Of a stretch of 64,000 nucleotides of DNA, positions 50,022-59,812 are shown piece by piece. A model generated the notes under the pieces. That model ran no database searches, was not told the origin of the DNA, and saw only the letters and a list, made by a program, of their open reading frames with translations. Positions within the stretch are counted from its first letter, which is position 1. Each line of letters starts with the position of its first letter. Position numbers and translations under genes: made by a program. Source of the DNA: Cupriavidus laharis (GTDB taxonomy: Bacteria; Pseudomonadota; Gammaproteobacteria; Burkholderiales; Burkholderiaceae); assembly GCF_914271435.1 (NCBI RefSeq), contig NZ_CAJZAI010000002.1:620001-684000 (forward strand), read 5' to 3'.

Positions 50022-51653
50022 TCAATGCGCCGATGCGCCAGCCTGATTGCGCGCGAACACCGGTGTGGGCTCGCCTTCCATCCGTACGTTGATGCAGGCT
50101 GGCTGGCCGCGGGCGAGCGCTGCCTGCAGTGCTGGCGCCAGTTCGTTGATGTGTTCGACGAACGCACCGAATCCTCCCAGCCCGGCCACCACGGCGTCGT
50201 AGCGCGCCGTGGCGCTCAGCCCGCAGCCGATCAGGCGGTCCTCGCCGTAGGTGCGTTGCTGGATGACGTGTTCGGCGTTCCAGCGCAGGTCGTTGCCGAT
50301 TACGGCAATGACGCCGGCCTGCTCGCGCACGGCGGTGTCGAACTCGGACAGGTGGAAGCCGGCGGTGCCATCGCCCATCAGCAGCACGACCGTGGCCCCG
50401 GGCCGGGCGATCTTCGCGGCAATGGCATAGCAGATGCCGCCGCCGATCGCGCCGGACACGCCATTGATGATCCGCGTCGGCGCGGTGCAGAACGCCTGCG
50501 CCCATTGGCCGAACTCGCCGCCATCGCAGACGAGGATCGGTTCCGGTACACCGCTGAGGAAGCGGTTGACGGATTCGCACAAGGCGCGCGGATGAATGCC
50601 GGGCTTCGATCCGGCCGGGGCCGCGCCACGTTCGAGACGGGCGGAGCCAACACGCTCCATCCATGCGGCACGATCTTGCTCGGGCGGCCGGGACGCTTGT
50701 TCAAGCCTGTCGAGTGCTACGGACACATCGGACACGCAGCGCGCGGCGAGGCGGTCGCCAAGAAGCCTTTCTGCCCGGCGCAGCATGTCCACGTCAGGGT
50801 CGATCGCGACGACGCGCGCCGTCTTGCCAAAAACGCTCTCGCGGCCAAACCCGACCGTGAAGTCGAGGCGCTTGCCAAGCAGGACGATCAGGTCGGATTC
50901 CGCGACGACTTCGGCGATCGCGCCCAGCGACGGATCGCGCAGGCCGCGAGGGCTTTCCATCGGCACGATGGGCGCATGCAAGGCCTGGCTATGTGCCGCC
51001 AAGGCCCGGCGATTCCGTTCCCGGCACAGCGAGGGGCCGGCGAGGATCAGCGGACGGCGCGCCTGGCCCAGCAATTGCGCGATAGCCTCGATGGTGTTCG
51101 CGGCCGGCTCGACCGGCTTTGCATCGGGTATCTGCGCGGGCAATGCGTCAATGCCGGATTCCCGCGTCATCAGGTCAAACGGCAAGGCGAGGTGCACGGG
51201 GCCGCGACGGTCGGCCATTGCCGTCGACATGGCCGTGTCCAGCGTGGAAACGAGTGTTCTGGCATCAGTCACTCGCTTCGACCATTTGGTCAGCGGTGCC
51301 GTCATGGCAACCTGGTCCAGTTCCTGGAACGCACCCATGCCGTCTTCGGCCACGGAGGAATCGCCGGACAACACCAGCACGGCGCTTTCCGCCTGTGTTG
51401 CGGAGAACAGCGGCGCGATGCCGTTGGCAATGCCCGGCGCGGCGGTCAGCAGCGCCACGCCGAGTTCGCCCGTCACCTGCGACCACGCATCGGCCATGAA
51501 GACGGCCGCGGCTTCATGGCGGACGTGGACGATCCGGATCCTGGCATCGATGCACGCATCGTAGAGCGGCATGATCTGGTTGCCGGAGAGACTGAAGATG
51601 GTAGTCACACCCCGGCGCGCCAGCGCACGAATGACGAGTTCCGAACCGAGCAT
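50022..51653 (-). CDS. ThDP-dependent enzyme (acetolactate synthase / oxalyl-CoA decarboxylase superfamily)
   Basis: 543 residues, GGAGACAA before ATG. The pyrimidine domain contains the catalytic-type Glu in HVRHEAAAVFMADAW (about 48). The pyrophosphate domain contains the motif GDGTAGFHLSEFDTAVREQA ending in NDLRWN (about 428-455). No FAD-specific features could be judged. It would decarboxylate or cleave a 2-keto acid or 2-hydroxyacyl compound. It is the first gene of the long minus-strand operon, so it belongs to the same pathway as the dehydrogenase-like complex and hydratase. Confidence 0.85.
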   Translation of the reverse strand: MLGSELVIRALARRGVTTIFSLSGNQIMPLYDACIDARIRIVHVRHEAAAVFMADAWSQVTGELGVALLTAAPGIANGIAPLFSATQAESAVLVLSGDSSVAEDGMGAFQELDQVAMTAPLTKWSKRVTDARTLVSTLDTAMSTAMADRRGPVHLALPFDLMTRESGIDALPAQIPDAKPVEPAANTIEAIAQLLGQARRPLILAGPSLCRERNRRALAAHSQALHAPIVPMESPRGLRDPSLGAIAEVVAESDLIVLLGKRLDFTVGFGRESVFGKTARVVAIDPDVDMLRRAERLLGDRLAARCVSDVSVALDRLEQASRPPEQDRAAWMERVGSARLERGAAPAGSKPGIHPRALCESVNRFLSGVPEPILVCDGGEFGQWAQAFCTAPTRIINGVSGAIGGGICYAIAAKIARPGATVVLLMGDGTAGFHLSEFDTAVREQAGVIAVIGNDLRWNAEHVIQQRTYGEDRLIGCGLSATARYDAVVAGLGGFGAFVEHINELAPALQAALARGQPACINVRMEGEPTPVFARNQAGASAH

Positions 51654-51813
51654 TTGTCTCCGTACCCGACCGTTCTTTTCCGGCCGTGGTCTTCTGTGGT
51701 TGGGTTGAATAAAGTTTAAGTAATCGATATTTCTGAATCAATTAGATATAGATTGATATTTTTTGAACTTAAGAACGCAATGTGATCTTTAGATACCTCA
51801 TTGCGCTGGACGA

Positions 51814-52779
51814 TCAGAGCTGGGCCGGCGGGCGGAACGTGAACCCCTGCGAGAACGACTCCCTCAGGTACTCGACAAAGACTTGCGAGACACGCGACGC
51901 GTGTGCGGAATACGGGCGGATGGCATAGAGCCAGTCCCCGAAGGCCCCGGTCGCGCGCCATTGCGGCAGCAGTTCGACCAGTCTTCCGCTTTCCAGCGCC
52001 GACTGCGCGCTGAAGTCCGGCAGCAGCGCGATGCCGAGACCTTCAATCGCGGCGTCACGCAACGCCTCGCTGTTGTTGACCGCGAGCGGGCCGGCAACGG
52101 GGACTGTCACCGGATCGGCATGTCCCGCACCCGTGTCCGGCGCCTCCGGCACGAAGGTCCACGTGGCGGTGCCTTGCCGGCGGGGATAGTGCAGGCAGGC
52201 ATGATCGGCCAGTGCCTCGGGCGATTCGGGCGCGCTTCTGGTCCTGAGATAGGACCGGCTTGCCACCAGCACCGTGCGCGTGGCCGCCAGCGTCCACGCG
52301 ACATGGGTTTCCGGCGGCGCGGACGTGTGCCGCACGGCAATGTCGAACCCTTCCTGCGCGAGCGGGCGCAATCGGTCGGACATATCCAGCTCGACCTGGA
52401 TCTGCGGATAGCGGCGCAGGAATTCGGGCAACCGCGGCACCAGCTGCTGCCGGGAAAACGCCACCGGCGCGGTGAAGCGCAGGAAGCCGCGCGGGGCACC
52501 CGCAAGGTCGCGGACATTGGCATAACCCGTGGCGATCTGCTCGAACGCGCCGCGCATCGAATCGACCAGTTGCCGGCCGGCATCCGTCAGCGTCGCACTG
52601 CGCGTGGTGCGCTGCACGAGTGTGATGCCGGCGGCTTTTTCCAGATCGGCAATGTGCTGGCTCATCGAGGCCTTGCTCACGCCGAGCCGCGCGGCGGCCT
52701 TGCTGAAGCTGCCCTGCTGATGCAGGACAACGAGCCAATGCAAGTGCTCCCAAAGATCCTCTACGTTGGTTTTCGTCAT
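51814..52779 (-). CDS. LysR-family transcriptional regulator
   Basis: 321 residues, GbpR/DmlR-like subtype. HTH at about 8-68 (HLHWLVVLHQQGSFSKAAAR, then VSKASMSQHIADLEKAAGIT), then the effector domain. It lies between the operon start (51653) and divergent mmsA (52968). A CTAT-N11-ATAG box sits in the divergent region. It probably controls mmsA and may also control the operon. Confidence 0.9.
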   Translation of the reverse strand: MTKTNVEDLWEHLHWLVVLHQQGSFSKAAARLGVSKASMSQHIADLEKAAGITLVQRTTRSATLTDAGRQLVDSMRGAFEQIATGYANVRDLAGAPRGFLRFTAPVAFSRQQLVPRLPEFLRRYPQIQVELDMSDRLRPLAQEGFDIAVRHTSAPPETHVAWTLAATRTVLVASRSYLRTRSAPESPEALADHACLHYPRRQGTATWTFVPEAPDTGAGHADPVTVPVAGPLAVNNSEALRDAAIEGLGIALLPDFSAQSALESGRLVELLPQWRATGAFGDWLYAIRPYSAHASRVSQVFVEYLRESFSQGFTFRPPAQL

Positions 52780-52811
52780 ATCCAGACCACCCTTACGTCA
52801 CGCCACGCGTT

Positions 52812-52830
52812 CTATAGTTCGCATCTATAG
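52812..52830. promoter_or_regulatory. Candidate LysR operator, CTAT-N11-ATAG
   Basis: Perfect inverted repeat CTAT (52812-52815) and ATAG (52827-52830) around exactly 11 bases, a textbook T-N11-A box. It lies 32 bp from the LysR start and 138 bp before mmsA. Confidence 0.5.
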
Positions 52831-52967
52831 CATGCCAGTAGCTAAAAATCCTGAACAGTGAGTTCGGCGCCGGCTAGCTACCCGCCTATCCCCTGTCTTC
52901 ATACACTCGCCTCATTCCCAGACACGGCGGGCGATGCAGGCTCGTCAGACCAGCACAGGAGATTCTC

Positions 52968-54482
52968 ATGACGGCGCCGTACAGCGATTCCGCAGACGTG
53001 ATCCACTTCGTTTCCGGCGAGCGCTACGCCGGCTCAGGCACGCGCTCGCAGGCCGTGTTCAACCCGGCGACCGGCGCCGTGGCACGTCAGGTCCGGCTCG
53101 GCACCGTCGAAGATGTCGATGCCGCGGTGGCCAGCTCGCAGGCGGCATTCCCGAAGTGGGCGGACACGCCGCCGATCCGCCGCGCCCGCGTCATGCTGAA
53201 GTTCCTGGAACTGATGAACCAGCACAAGGACGAGCTGGCCGCCATCATCACGGCCGAGCACGGCAAGGTGCTGAGCGATGCAGCCGGCGAAGTCAGCCGC
53301 GGCATCGACATCATCGAGTTCGCCTGCGGCATTCCGCAGTTGCTCAAGGGCGATTTCACGGACCAGGTCTCCACCGGCATGGACAACTGGACGCTGCGCC
53401 AGCCGCTTGGCGTGGTGGCCGGCATCACGCCGTTCAACTTCCCGTGCATGGTGCCGTGCTGGATGTTCCCGGTCGCGATCGCGGCCGGCAACTGCTTCGT
53501 GCTGAAGCCAAGCGAACGCGACCCCTCGGCGTCGCTGTTCATGGCCAGGCTGCTCAAGCAGGCCGGCCTGCCCGATGGCGTGTTCAACGTCGTGCAGGGC
53601 GACAAGACCGTGGTGGACGCATTGCTCCATCACGCCGACGTGAAGGCGGTGAGCTTCGTTGGCTCCACGCCGATCGCCAACTACATCTACGAAACCGGCG
53701 CGCGGCTGGGCAAGCGCGTGCAGGCGCTGGGCGGTGCCAAGAACCACATGGTAGTGATGCCGGACGCCGACATCGACCAGGCCGTGGACGGGCTGATCGG
53801 CGCGGCCTACGGCTCCGCCGGCGAACGCTGCATGGCGATCTCCGTCGCGGTGCTGGTCGGTGACGTGGCCGACAAGATCATGCCGAAGCTGGAGGCCCGT
53901 GCGCGCGAACTGGTGATCCGCAACGGCATGGACCCCGCCGCCGAGATGGGCCCGGTCGTCACCGGCCAGGCGCTCGAACGCATCGAGAACTACATTGCGC
54001 TCGGCGTGGAAGAAGGCGCGAAGCTGGTGGTCGATGGCAGGAACTACAAAGTGCCCGGACACGAGCAAGGCTTCTTTACCGGCGGCACGCTGTTCGATAA
54101 CGTCACCCCCGACATGCGCATCTACAAGGAAGAGATCTTCGGCCCGGTGCTGTCATGCGTGCGCGTGGACGACTTCGCCCAGGCTGTGAAGCTGGTCAAC
54201 GAGCATGAGTTCGGCAACGGCGTGGCCTGCTACACGCGCGAAGGCCAGGTCGCGCGCGAGTTCGCGCGCCGCATCGAGGTCGGCATGGTCGGCATCAACG
54301 TGCCGATCCCCGTGCCGATGGCCTGGCACGGCTTCGGCGGCTGGAAGCGCTCGCTGTTCGGCGACATGCACGCCTATGGCGAGGAAGGCGTGCGGTTCTA
54401 CACGCGCCAGAAGAGCGTCATGCAGCGCTGGCCGGACGCTATGGCGCGCGGGGCCGAGTTCGCGATGCCCACGGCGAAGTGA
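52968..54482 (+). CDS. mmsA: CoA-acylating methylmalonate-semialdehyde dehydrogenase
   Basis: 504 residues, AGGAG before ATG. Aldehyde-dehydrogenase fold with [33 protein letters not shown] in place of the ELGG Glu loop, and catalytic Cys in [11 protein letters not shown] (about 288). These are MmsA features, absent from ordinary ALDHs. It converts (methyl)malonate semialdehyde to propionyl- or acetyl-CoA with CO2 loss and NADH. Divergent from a LysR gene and next to the dicarboxylate module, for which it could provide the last step. Confidence 0.92.
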   Translation: MTAPYSDSADVIHFVSGERYAGSGTRSQAVFNPATGAVARQVRLGTVEDVDAAVASSQAAFPKWADTPPIRRARVMLKFLELMNQHKDELAAIITAEHGKVLSDAAGEVSRGIDIIEFACGIPQLLKGDFTDQVSTGMDNWTLRQPLGVVAGITPFNFPCMVPCWMFPVAIAAGNCFVLKPSERDPSASLFMARLLKQAGLPDGVFNVVQGDKTVVDALLHHADVKAVSFVGSTPIANYIYETGARLGKRVQALGGAKNHMVVMPDADIDQAVDGLIGAAYGSAGERCMAISVAVLVGDVADKIMPKLEARARELVIRNGMDPAAEMGPVVTGQALERIENYIALGVEEGAKLVVDGRNYKVPGHEQGFFTGGTLFDNVTPDMRIYKEEIFGPVLSCVRVDDFAQAVKLVNEHEFGNGVACYTREGQVAREFARRIEVGMVGINVPIPVPMAWHGFGGWKRSLFGDMHAYGEEGVRFYTRQKSVMQRWPDAMARGAEFAMPTAK

Positions 54483-54572
54483 TTTTGCGGGCGATGGGGG
54501 GTCTTGCTGCCAAGAACAACAACACAGCCCCCACCAAAACCCGCAACAAACACTTTGATTCCCAACAATCCC

Positions 54573-54597
54573 AGGGCCGACCATCTCGGTCGGCCCT
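54573..54597. terminator. Convergent hairpin terminator candidate
   Basis: A perfect 10-bp stem AGGGCCGACC/GGTCGGCCCT with loop ATCTC lies between the convergent mmsA and tannase-family genes. No long T-tract follows on either side, so it may need a factor or act mainly as an mRNA 3' end. Confidence 0.55.
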
Positions 54598-54608
54598 CTC
54601 CCATCCCC

Positions 54609-56354
54609 TTACTGCGTCGCGCAGGTAAAGCTGGCCGCCACATTCACATCACCCGAACCGTTGTACTTCGGCCAGTTCGGATACTCGCACAGCGGTCGCG
54701 TCCGGCCCGGCACACCGACGGTGTCGGTCACCGTCTGGGAAACCGGCGCCGTATTATTCTCGACCCAGTTCTCCAGCGCTGTCAGCGAATCCCACGAAGC
54801 GTTGAATACCGAGCTCACGGCATGGCCATAGCCGGGAATCTCGTAGTAGCGCATGAAGTTGCTGACATTGCCTGCGCCCATCGTGCTCTGCACCCGCGTG
54901 AAGTAGTCTTCCGTCGCCCGCGTGCTGACCAGCGCGTCTGACATCCCATGCGCCATCAGGATCTTGCCGCCATGGTTCATGAAGGCGGACAAGTCGGTCT
55001 TGTTGACGTCCTGGATGCCGGTGAGCTGGCTGACGCGGTCCTGCCACGGCCCCGGGTTCTCCGGGTCGAGCGTGAGCGAATTGAAGGTCGGGTCACGCGT
55101 CACGAAGTAGCGCACCCACTGGTCCCAGAACACGCTCATGTACGGGGCAGTCGTCGGCATCGGGTTGGCCGGCGCATCGGTATTGAGGGCCAGCGAGATG
55201 ACCGTTGGCTGGACAGACGCACTTCCGGCCAGGCCAAGATCCGCGCCCCAGACGTTGAAGCCCGGATACTTCGTCTCTCCGCTGCCCAGCGCATAGCCGA
55301 ACACGACCTGCGTGTTATAGACCTTCAGGGCGTTGATCTGCGCATCCGACAAACAAGTGTCGCCGGTATCGGCGCCGTTGGCGCAACGTACCGCCTGGCC
55401 GTTCAGCATCGCCGTTGACGGGTCGAAGCTGCTGTTGCAGGCCGCGATATTGCTGATCAGGCCGTCGTTGACACCATCCAGGTTGTCGCATGCGGCAATG
55501 GCCGCGTCATAGAGCACCTTGCGCTTGGGCTGGTTCGGATAAGCGCCCGGCGCGGCCAGCGCGCGGGTAATACGGCCGAACTGCAAGTCCAGGCTCGCGG
55601 CATTCCAGGCCGGATAAAGCACGATCGCGCCGTCCCAGTCCTGGGGCCAGCGCTGCACCACCGCCAGCGCTTCGCGGCCTCCAGACGACCCGCCCGCAAA
55701 GTAGGCCTTCTTCGGACCATCGGCCTGGTAGTGCAACTGGATCAGCGCAATGGCGACGTCCCGGGTCTTTTTCAGCGCGTCGCCGGCAAAGTTCTGCAGC
55801 GCCTCGTCATTGGTGCCGAACGAACCGTCACGGCTCCCCAGCGCGCCGGCCTGGTGGCCGGAATCGCTGGCAAATGTCGCATAGCCGCGCGCAAGCGGCG
55901 TGGGCTGATCAGTCGGGCCCGCCGGCACGTTGCCCGCCGTGTTCGGGATGGTGCCGTCGTAGCCACCGCCGCCGAACATGACCACCTTCTGGTTCCAGCT
56001 CGCCGGCATATCGACCTCGAACTTGATGGCTGGCGCAGTCGGATCCACCGGGGCAATCGTGCCGGTCACCTTGCAGTACTCCCCGGTGCCAAGCTGGCCG
56101 CCACCCGTGGCCGGCACCTTGATAGCGTCGCTCACGGTCGCACCTTTGGTTGGCAGACCGATGCTGCTTGCGGCAACTGTCTTGCCGGGCATGTTTTCGC
56201 ACGATACCGGGGTAATCGGGTGCGGCGGACTGGCACTATTGTCGTCCCCCCCTCCTCCGCAGGCGCTTAGCATGAGTCCTGCCGCAGTCGCAACGATGGC
56301 GGGTGCCAGTCCGATAGTCGCTGGCAAACGTCTGCATCCATTGTTCGTTGACAT
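54609..56354 (-). CDS. Tannase/feruloyl esterase-family lipoprotein
   Basis: 581 residues from ATG 56354 (GGAGGAAAACAA upstream). A lipoprotein signal ends in LMLSACGGGGDD, so the protein is membrane-anchored in the envelope. Tannase-family core: nucleophile in AGGSSGGREALAVVQRW (about 223), LYPAWNAASLDL, late Asp in MAHGMSDALVSTRA and His in IPGYGHAVSS. Several Cys pairs would form the family's disulfides. It hydrolyses ester bonds of plant phenolics or similar aromatic esters; the exact substrate is unknown. Confidence 0.87.
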   Translation of the reverse strand: MSTNNGCRRLPATIGLAPAIVATAAGLMLSACGGGGDDNSASPPHPITPVSCENMPGKTVAASSIGLPTKGATVSDAIKVPATGGGQLGTGEYCKVTGTIAPVDPTAPAIKFEVDMPASWNQKVVMFGGGGYDGTIPNTAGNVPAGPTDQPTPLARGYATFASDSGHQAGALGSRDGSFGTNDEALQNFAGDALKKTRDVAIALIQLHYQADGPKKAYFAGGSSGGREALAVVQRWPQDWDGAIVLYPAWNAASLDLQFGRITRALAAPGAYPNQPKRKVLYDAAIAACDNLDGVNDGLISNIAACNSSFDPSTAMLNGQAVRCANGADTGDTCLSDAQINALKVYNTQVVFGYALGSGETKYPGFNVWGADLGLAGSASVQPTVISLALNTDAPANPMPTTAPYMSVFWDQWVRYFVTRDPTFNSLTLDPENPGPWQDRVSQLTGIQDVNKTDLSAFMNHGGKILMAHGMSDALVSTRATEDYFTRVQSTMGAGNVSNFMRYYEIPGYGHAVSSVFNASWDSLTALENWVENNTAPVSQTVTDTVGVPGRTRPLCEYPNWPKYNGSGDVNVAASFTCATQ

Positions 56355-56684
56355 TTGTTTTCCTCCAGGTGTTTCCAGGAATGGGATAGGCCACGGTATC
56401 GCCCGGCGAGGTATCCCGCGGGTACGTCCGCAATTGGCGGGCCAGCGCGCATGCTCGCAGGGATGTGGTTCAGGAAATATGTCGGGAACTTCAGAAGTGG
56501 TGCGCGAGTACCGACTCTTATGCTGGCTCGTGTTACCCGATACGGTGTTGACGTGAATCTTTTTCAAATTGCTGTAATAACCTGCATGGGACAAACCGCG
56601 CGGAAGGTCATATCGGCATTGAGCAAGAGAAACGCGGCCCAAAAGTCCCAAAAGGGCACAACACGGATTTCCTGCCGCCGCTGG

Positions 56685-56706
56685 TCACTGTATATTCATA
56701 CAGTGA
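56685..56706. promoter_or_regulatory. LexA (SOS) box
   Basis: CTGTATATTCATACAG (56688-56703) matches CTG-N10-CAG exactly and extends to a 22-bp palindrome with 9-bp arms and ATTC centre. This closely follows the gammaproteobacterial LexA consensus, which Betaproteobacteria share. It overlaps the predicted GTG start of the nuclease-helicase gene, where LexA would block expression. Confidence 0.75.
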
Positions 56707-59066
56707 CCCGATCCCATACTTCTTGCGCCTTGCCCGCCACGCCAATCGATCCGCCCCGCTATACCGTCGCCGTTCGCGCCTTGTGCGAATTCACGGCAAA
56801 GGCGGGCGACCTGGACCTGCGCTTCACGCCCTCGCCCACCGGGCAGGAAGGCGTGGGGGGTCATGGCGTGGTCACCAGCCGCCGCGGGCCTGGCTATGAG
56901 TCCGAAGTCACGCTGTCGGGCGAGTTCGAAGGCCTGCGCGTGCGCGGCCGGGCCGATGGCTACGATCCAGTGGCCAACCGCATCGAGGAAATCAAGACCG
57001 TACGCGGCAACAAGGCCGACATCCCGCAGAACCACCAGGCCCTGCACTGGGCACAGGCAAAGATCTACGGCTGGCTGCTGTGTGAAGCCCGCAACCTCGC
57101 GAAGATCGACGTGGCGCTGGTGTATTTCGACATCCTGAGCCAGCGCGAACGCGTGCTGAAGGAACGCTACGACGCTGCGACACTGCGTGCCTTCTTCGAG
57201 GACAGTTGCCGCCGTTTCATGCGGTGGGCCGAACGGGAAATCGCTCATCGCAGTGATCGCGATGCAGGCCTGCAGGCACTGGCCTTTCCCCACGCCACGT
57301 TCCGCGACGGGCAGCGCCTGCTGGCCGAATCGGTCTACAAGGCCAATGCCAGTTCGCGCACGCTGCTGGCGCAGGCGCCTACCGGCATCGGCAAGTCGAT
57401 CGGGACGGTGTTTCCTGCATTGAAGGCCATGCCCACGCAGCGCATCGACAAGGTCTTTTTCCTGTCCGCGCGTTCGACGGGCCGCGCGGTAGCGCTGCAG
57501 GCCACCACGCAACTGCGCCGCAATCCCGACGATGCGCCGCTGCGTGTGCTGGAACTGATGGCGCGCGACAAGGCTTGCGAGCATCCGGACCTGGCCTGCC
57601 ATGGCGAGTCGTGCCCGCTGGCAAAGGGCTTCTACGACCGGCTGCCCGCCGCACGCGACGCCGCCAGCCGTGCAGCGCTGCTCGATGGCCGCACCGTGCG
57701 CGAGATCGCCCGCACGCACGAGGTCTGCCCGTACTACCTCGCCCAGGAGATGATCCGCTGGAGCGACCTGGTGGTGGGCGACTACAACTACTATTTCGAC
57801 CGCAGCGCCATGCTGCATGCACTGGCCGCGCTGAACGAATGGCGCGTCAGCGTGCTGGTGGACGAAGCGCACAACCTCGTCGAGCGCGGGCGGACCATGT
57901 ACACGGCCACGCTGGACCATGCCGCGTTCCGCGGCTTGCGGCTGTCGGCGCCCGGCGCGCTGAAGCGCCCGATGGACCGGGTCTATCGGCAATGGAACAT
58001 ATTGGCCAAATCCAGCGACGCCGCCTACGAAACATGCGACGAAGAGCCCGCCGCATTCGTTGAGGTGTTGACCCAGCTATGCACTGCCATCATCGACGAC
58101 ATGAGCGAGCATCCGCAGCGGCACGACGCCACGCTGGAGCGTTTCTATTTCGATGCGATGCACTTCCTGCGCCTCGCCGAGCAGATGACGGAATACGGCG
58201 GCAAGCATTCGCTGTTTGACATCACACGCACGCCGCGCAGCCGTGCAGGCGTCGACGCAGCGCTGTGCGTACGCAACCTGTTGCCGGCGCCGTACCTCGC
58301 GCCACGCTTCGCGGCCGCGCATTCGACCACGCTGTTCTCGGCCACGCTGCAGCCGGCCGACTACTACCGCAACCTGCTGGGCGTGCCGGGCAGCGCAGTG
58401 TGGGTGGAAGTGCCGTCGCCATTCCAGGCCGAACAGCTCGACGTGCACGTGGCGCGCCATATCTCCACGCGCTATGCCCACCGGCAACGATCACTGCCGG
58501 CAATCGTCGCGCTGATGGCCGACCAGTTCGCGCGACGCCCCGGCAACTACCTGGCCTTCTTCAGCAGCCATGATTACCTCCAGCAAGCCGCCGCCGTGCT
58601 GGCCGAACGTCATCCCGATATCCCGACATGGTCGCAGGCACGCGGCATGACCGAGACCGGCCAGGCCGCATTCCTCGGTGCCTTCGCGCCAGGCGGCCGG
58701 GGCATCGGCTTCGCGGTGCTGGGCGGCGTGTTCTCGGAAGGCGTGGATCTTCCGGGCGATCGTCTGATCGGGGCATTCGTGGCCACACTGGGTCTGCCAC
58801 AGGTGAACCCCGTCAACGAGCAACTGCGCGAGCGGATGGAAGCCGTCTTCGGCCAGGGCTATGGCTATGACTACGCCTATCTGTATCCCGGCCTGCGCAA
58901 AGTGGTGCAGGCAGCCGGCCGCGTGATCCGCACCCGGCAGGACCGCGGCGTGGTCTGGCTGATCGACGACCGTTATGCACGCCCCGAGGTACAGGACATG
59001 TTGCCGGGATGGTGGGATGTTCCGGCAAGCGGGCACGGACTTGCCGAAGGCGGGTCCCGGCCATGA
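56703..59066 (+). CDS. SOS-controlled nuclease-helicase fusion (PD-(D/E)xK + XPD/DinG-type helicase)
   Basis: About 787 residues from GTG 56703. The frame is open upstream to 56355 but those codons contain the LexA box and no domain. The N-terminal nuclease-like part (about 10-170) shows GRADGYDPVANRIEEIKTVR, a Cas4/RecB-type D...ExK set. Then helicase motifs: Walker A QAPTGIGKS (about 225), four Cys of an XPD-type [4Fe-4S] cluster (CEHPDLACHGESC, later CPYYLA), VDEAHN (about 386), and motif VI QAAGRVIRTRQDRG (about 737). A 5'-3' DNA-repair helicase is expected. Start codon uncertain. Confidence 0.87.
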   Translation: MTRSHTSCALPATPIDPPRYTVAVRALCEFTAKAGDLDLRFTPSPTGQEGVGGHGVVTSRRGPGYESEVTLSGEFEGLRVRGRADGYDPVANRIEEIKTVRGNKADIPQNHQALHWAQAKIYGWLLCEARNLAKIDVALVYFDILSQRERVLKERYDAATLRAFFEDSCRRFMRWAEREIAHRSDRDAGLQALAFPHATFRDGQRLLAESVYKANASSRTLLAQAPTGIGKSIGTVFPALKAMPTQRIDKVFFLSARSTGRAVALQATTQLRRNPDDAPLRVLELMARDKACEHPDLACHGESCPLAKGFYDRLPAARDAASRAALLDGRTVREIARTHEVCPYYLAQEMIRWSDLVVGDYNYYFDRSAMLHALAALNEWRVSVLVDEAHNLVERGRTMYTATLDHAAFRGLRLSAPGALKRPMDRVYRQWNILAKSSDAAYETCDEEPAAFVEVLTQLCTAIIDDMSEHPQRHDATLERFYFDAMHFLRLAEQMTEYGGKHSLFDITRTPRSRAGVDAALCVRNLLPAPYLAPRFAAAHSTTLFSATLQPADYYRNLLGVPGSAVWVEVPSPFQAEQLDVHVARHISTRYAHRQRSLPAIVALMADQFARRPGNYLAFFSSHDYLQQAAAVLAERHPDIPTWSQARGMTETGQAAFLGAFAPGGRGIGFAVLGGVFSEGVDLPGDRLIGAFVATLGLPQVNPVNEQLRERMEAVFGQGYGYDYAYLYPGLRKVVQAAGRVIRTRQDRGVVWLIDDRYARPEVQDMLPGWWDVPASGHGLAEGGSRP

Positions 59067-59321
59067 AGAGACGCTCATTCGATGCGTCGTCGAGACATTC
59101 ACATGGCAGTTCCCCTCAGCAAGCGGTCGTTCGATCGCGTGAGCGCGGTATCCCCAACGCCGCACCTGCATATCACTCCACCTAGCGCTTCCCTGAAGGC
59201 TCAATTGAAGTTGACGGATCGATTCGCGTCGTGCGCTGATCAAGCACGCGATTCAGCGTCAGCCCAATCATTGCCCCAACAAGGTGGGAAATGATGAATC
59301 CCGGCACGCTACACGGTAGCG
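59067..59321. other. 255-bp spacer with degenerate repeat
   Basis: CCCGGCCATGAAGAGACG at about 59057-59075 partly matches segments near 18980 and 28158. A minus frame (59182-59310) reads VGAMIGLTLNRVLDQR, resembling the end of a membrane protein, but it has no supported start. Confidence 0.3.
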
Positions 59322-59720
59322 ATGCACGCAAAGTTACTGGTGAACATTCGCCCCAACACTGCCGCAGGATTGGCGAACGATGTAGACGCGGTAAACCAGT
59401 ACGCCGCGCCAATGTATGCGGCAACTGTGGAAGATGCCCGCCCGCTCGGCGTTCGCAGAATGCGCTCCGAGTTCCACAACGACTATCTTCGCAAACACCC
59501 TCAGGAGCAGATCTTCGCGCTGCTGCTTGACCGGAATAGCGAGCGGCTAACAGGCTTCAGCTTCCAACGATCGAGCATCGAAGAAGGCGCAGGCGAGCGC
59601 CTGGCGGCCGGCGAAGTCGGCGTCTATGTCCGGGAGTTTCAGCGCGCCTTGGCGCAAAAGAGATCCTCTATGGCTGAAAACCTGAAAGTTCTGAACGACA
59701 CCCTATCCTCGCTGAACTAG
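59322..59720 (+). CDS. Hypothetical protein
   Basis: 132 residues. Codon use is coding-like (VNQYAAPMYAATVEDARPLG, then RSEFHNDYLRKHPQEQIFAL). Soluble, mixed charge, no signal peptide. The ribosome-binding site before ATG is poor, so the start may be wrong or the gene may be a fragment. I recognise no family. It stands alone between the helicase and a convergent porin gene. Confidence 0.45.
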   Translation: MHAKLLVNIRPNTAAGLANDVDAVNQYAAPMYAATVEDARPLGVRRMRSEFHNDYLRKHPQEQIFALLLDRNSERLTGFSFQRSSIEEGAGERLAAGEVGVYVREFQRALAQKRSSMAENLKVLNDTLSSLN

Positions 59721-59812
59721 GGACGATGAGTCCGCCTGCCTAAATCTGGGCTCAATCCCTGGATGAAAGCCCCTACTCCGAACATCGCAGGCGCCCGCGT
59801 CCCTTCGAGAAC

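Noticed and set aside
49923-51719. 598-codon plus-strand open frame
   Set aside because: Antisense shadow of the ThDP enzyme; no recognisable motif.
56685-57992. 435-codon minus-strand open frame opposite the helicase
   Set aside because: Shadow frame; the plus strand carries Walker A, DEAH-like and Fe-S motifs in order.
59182-59310. Minus-strand VGAMIGLTLNRVLDQR as an aquaporin or membrane-protein remnant
   Set aside because: A single hydrophobic stretch in a short frame without upstream homology is not enough.
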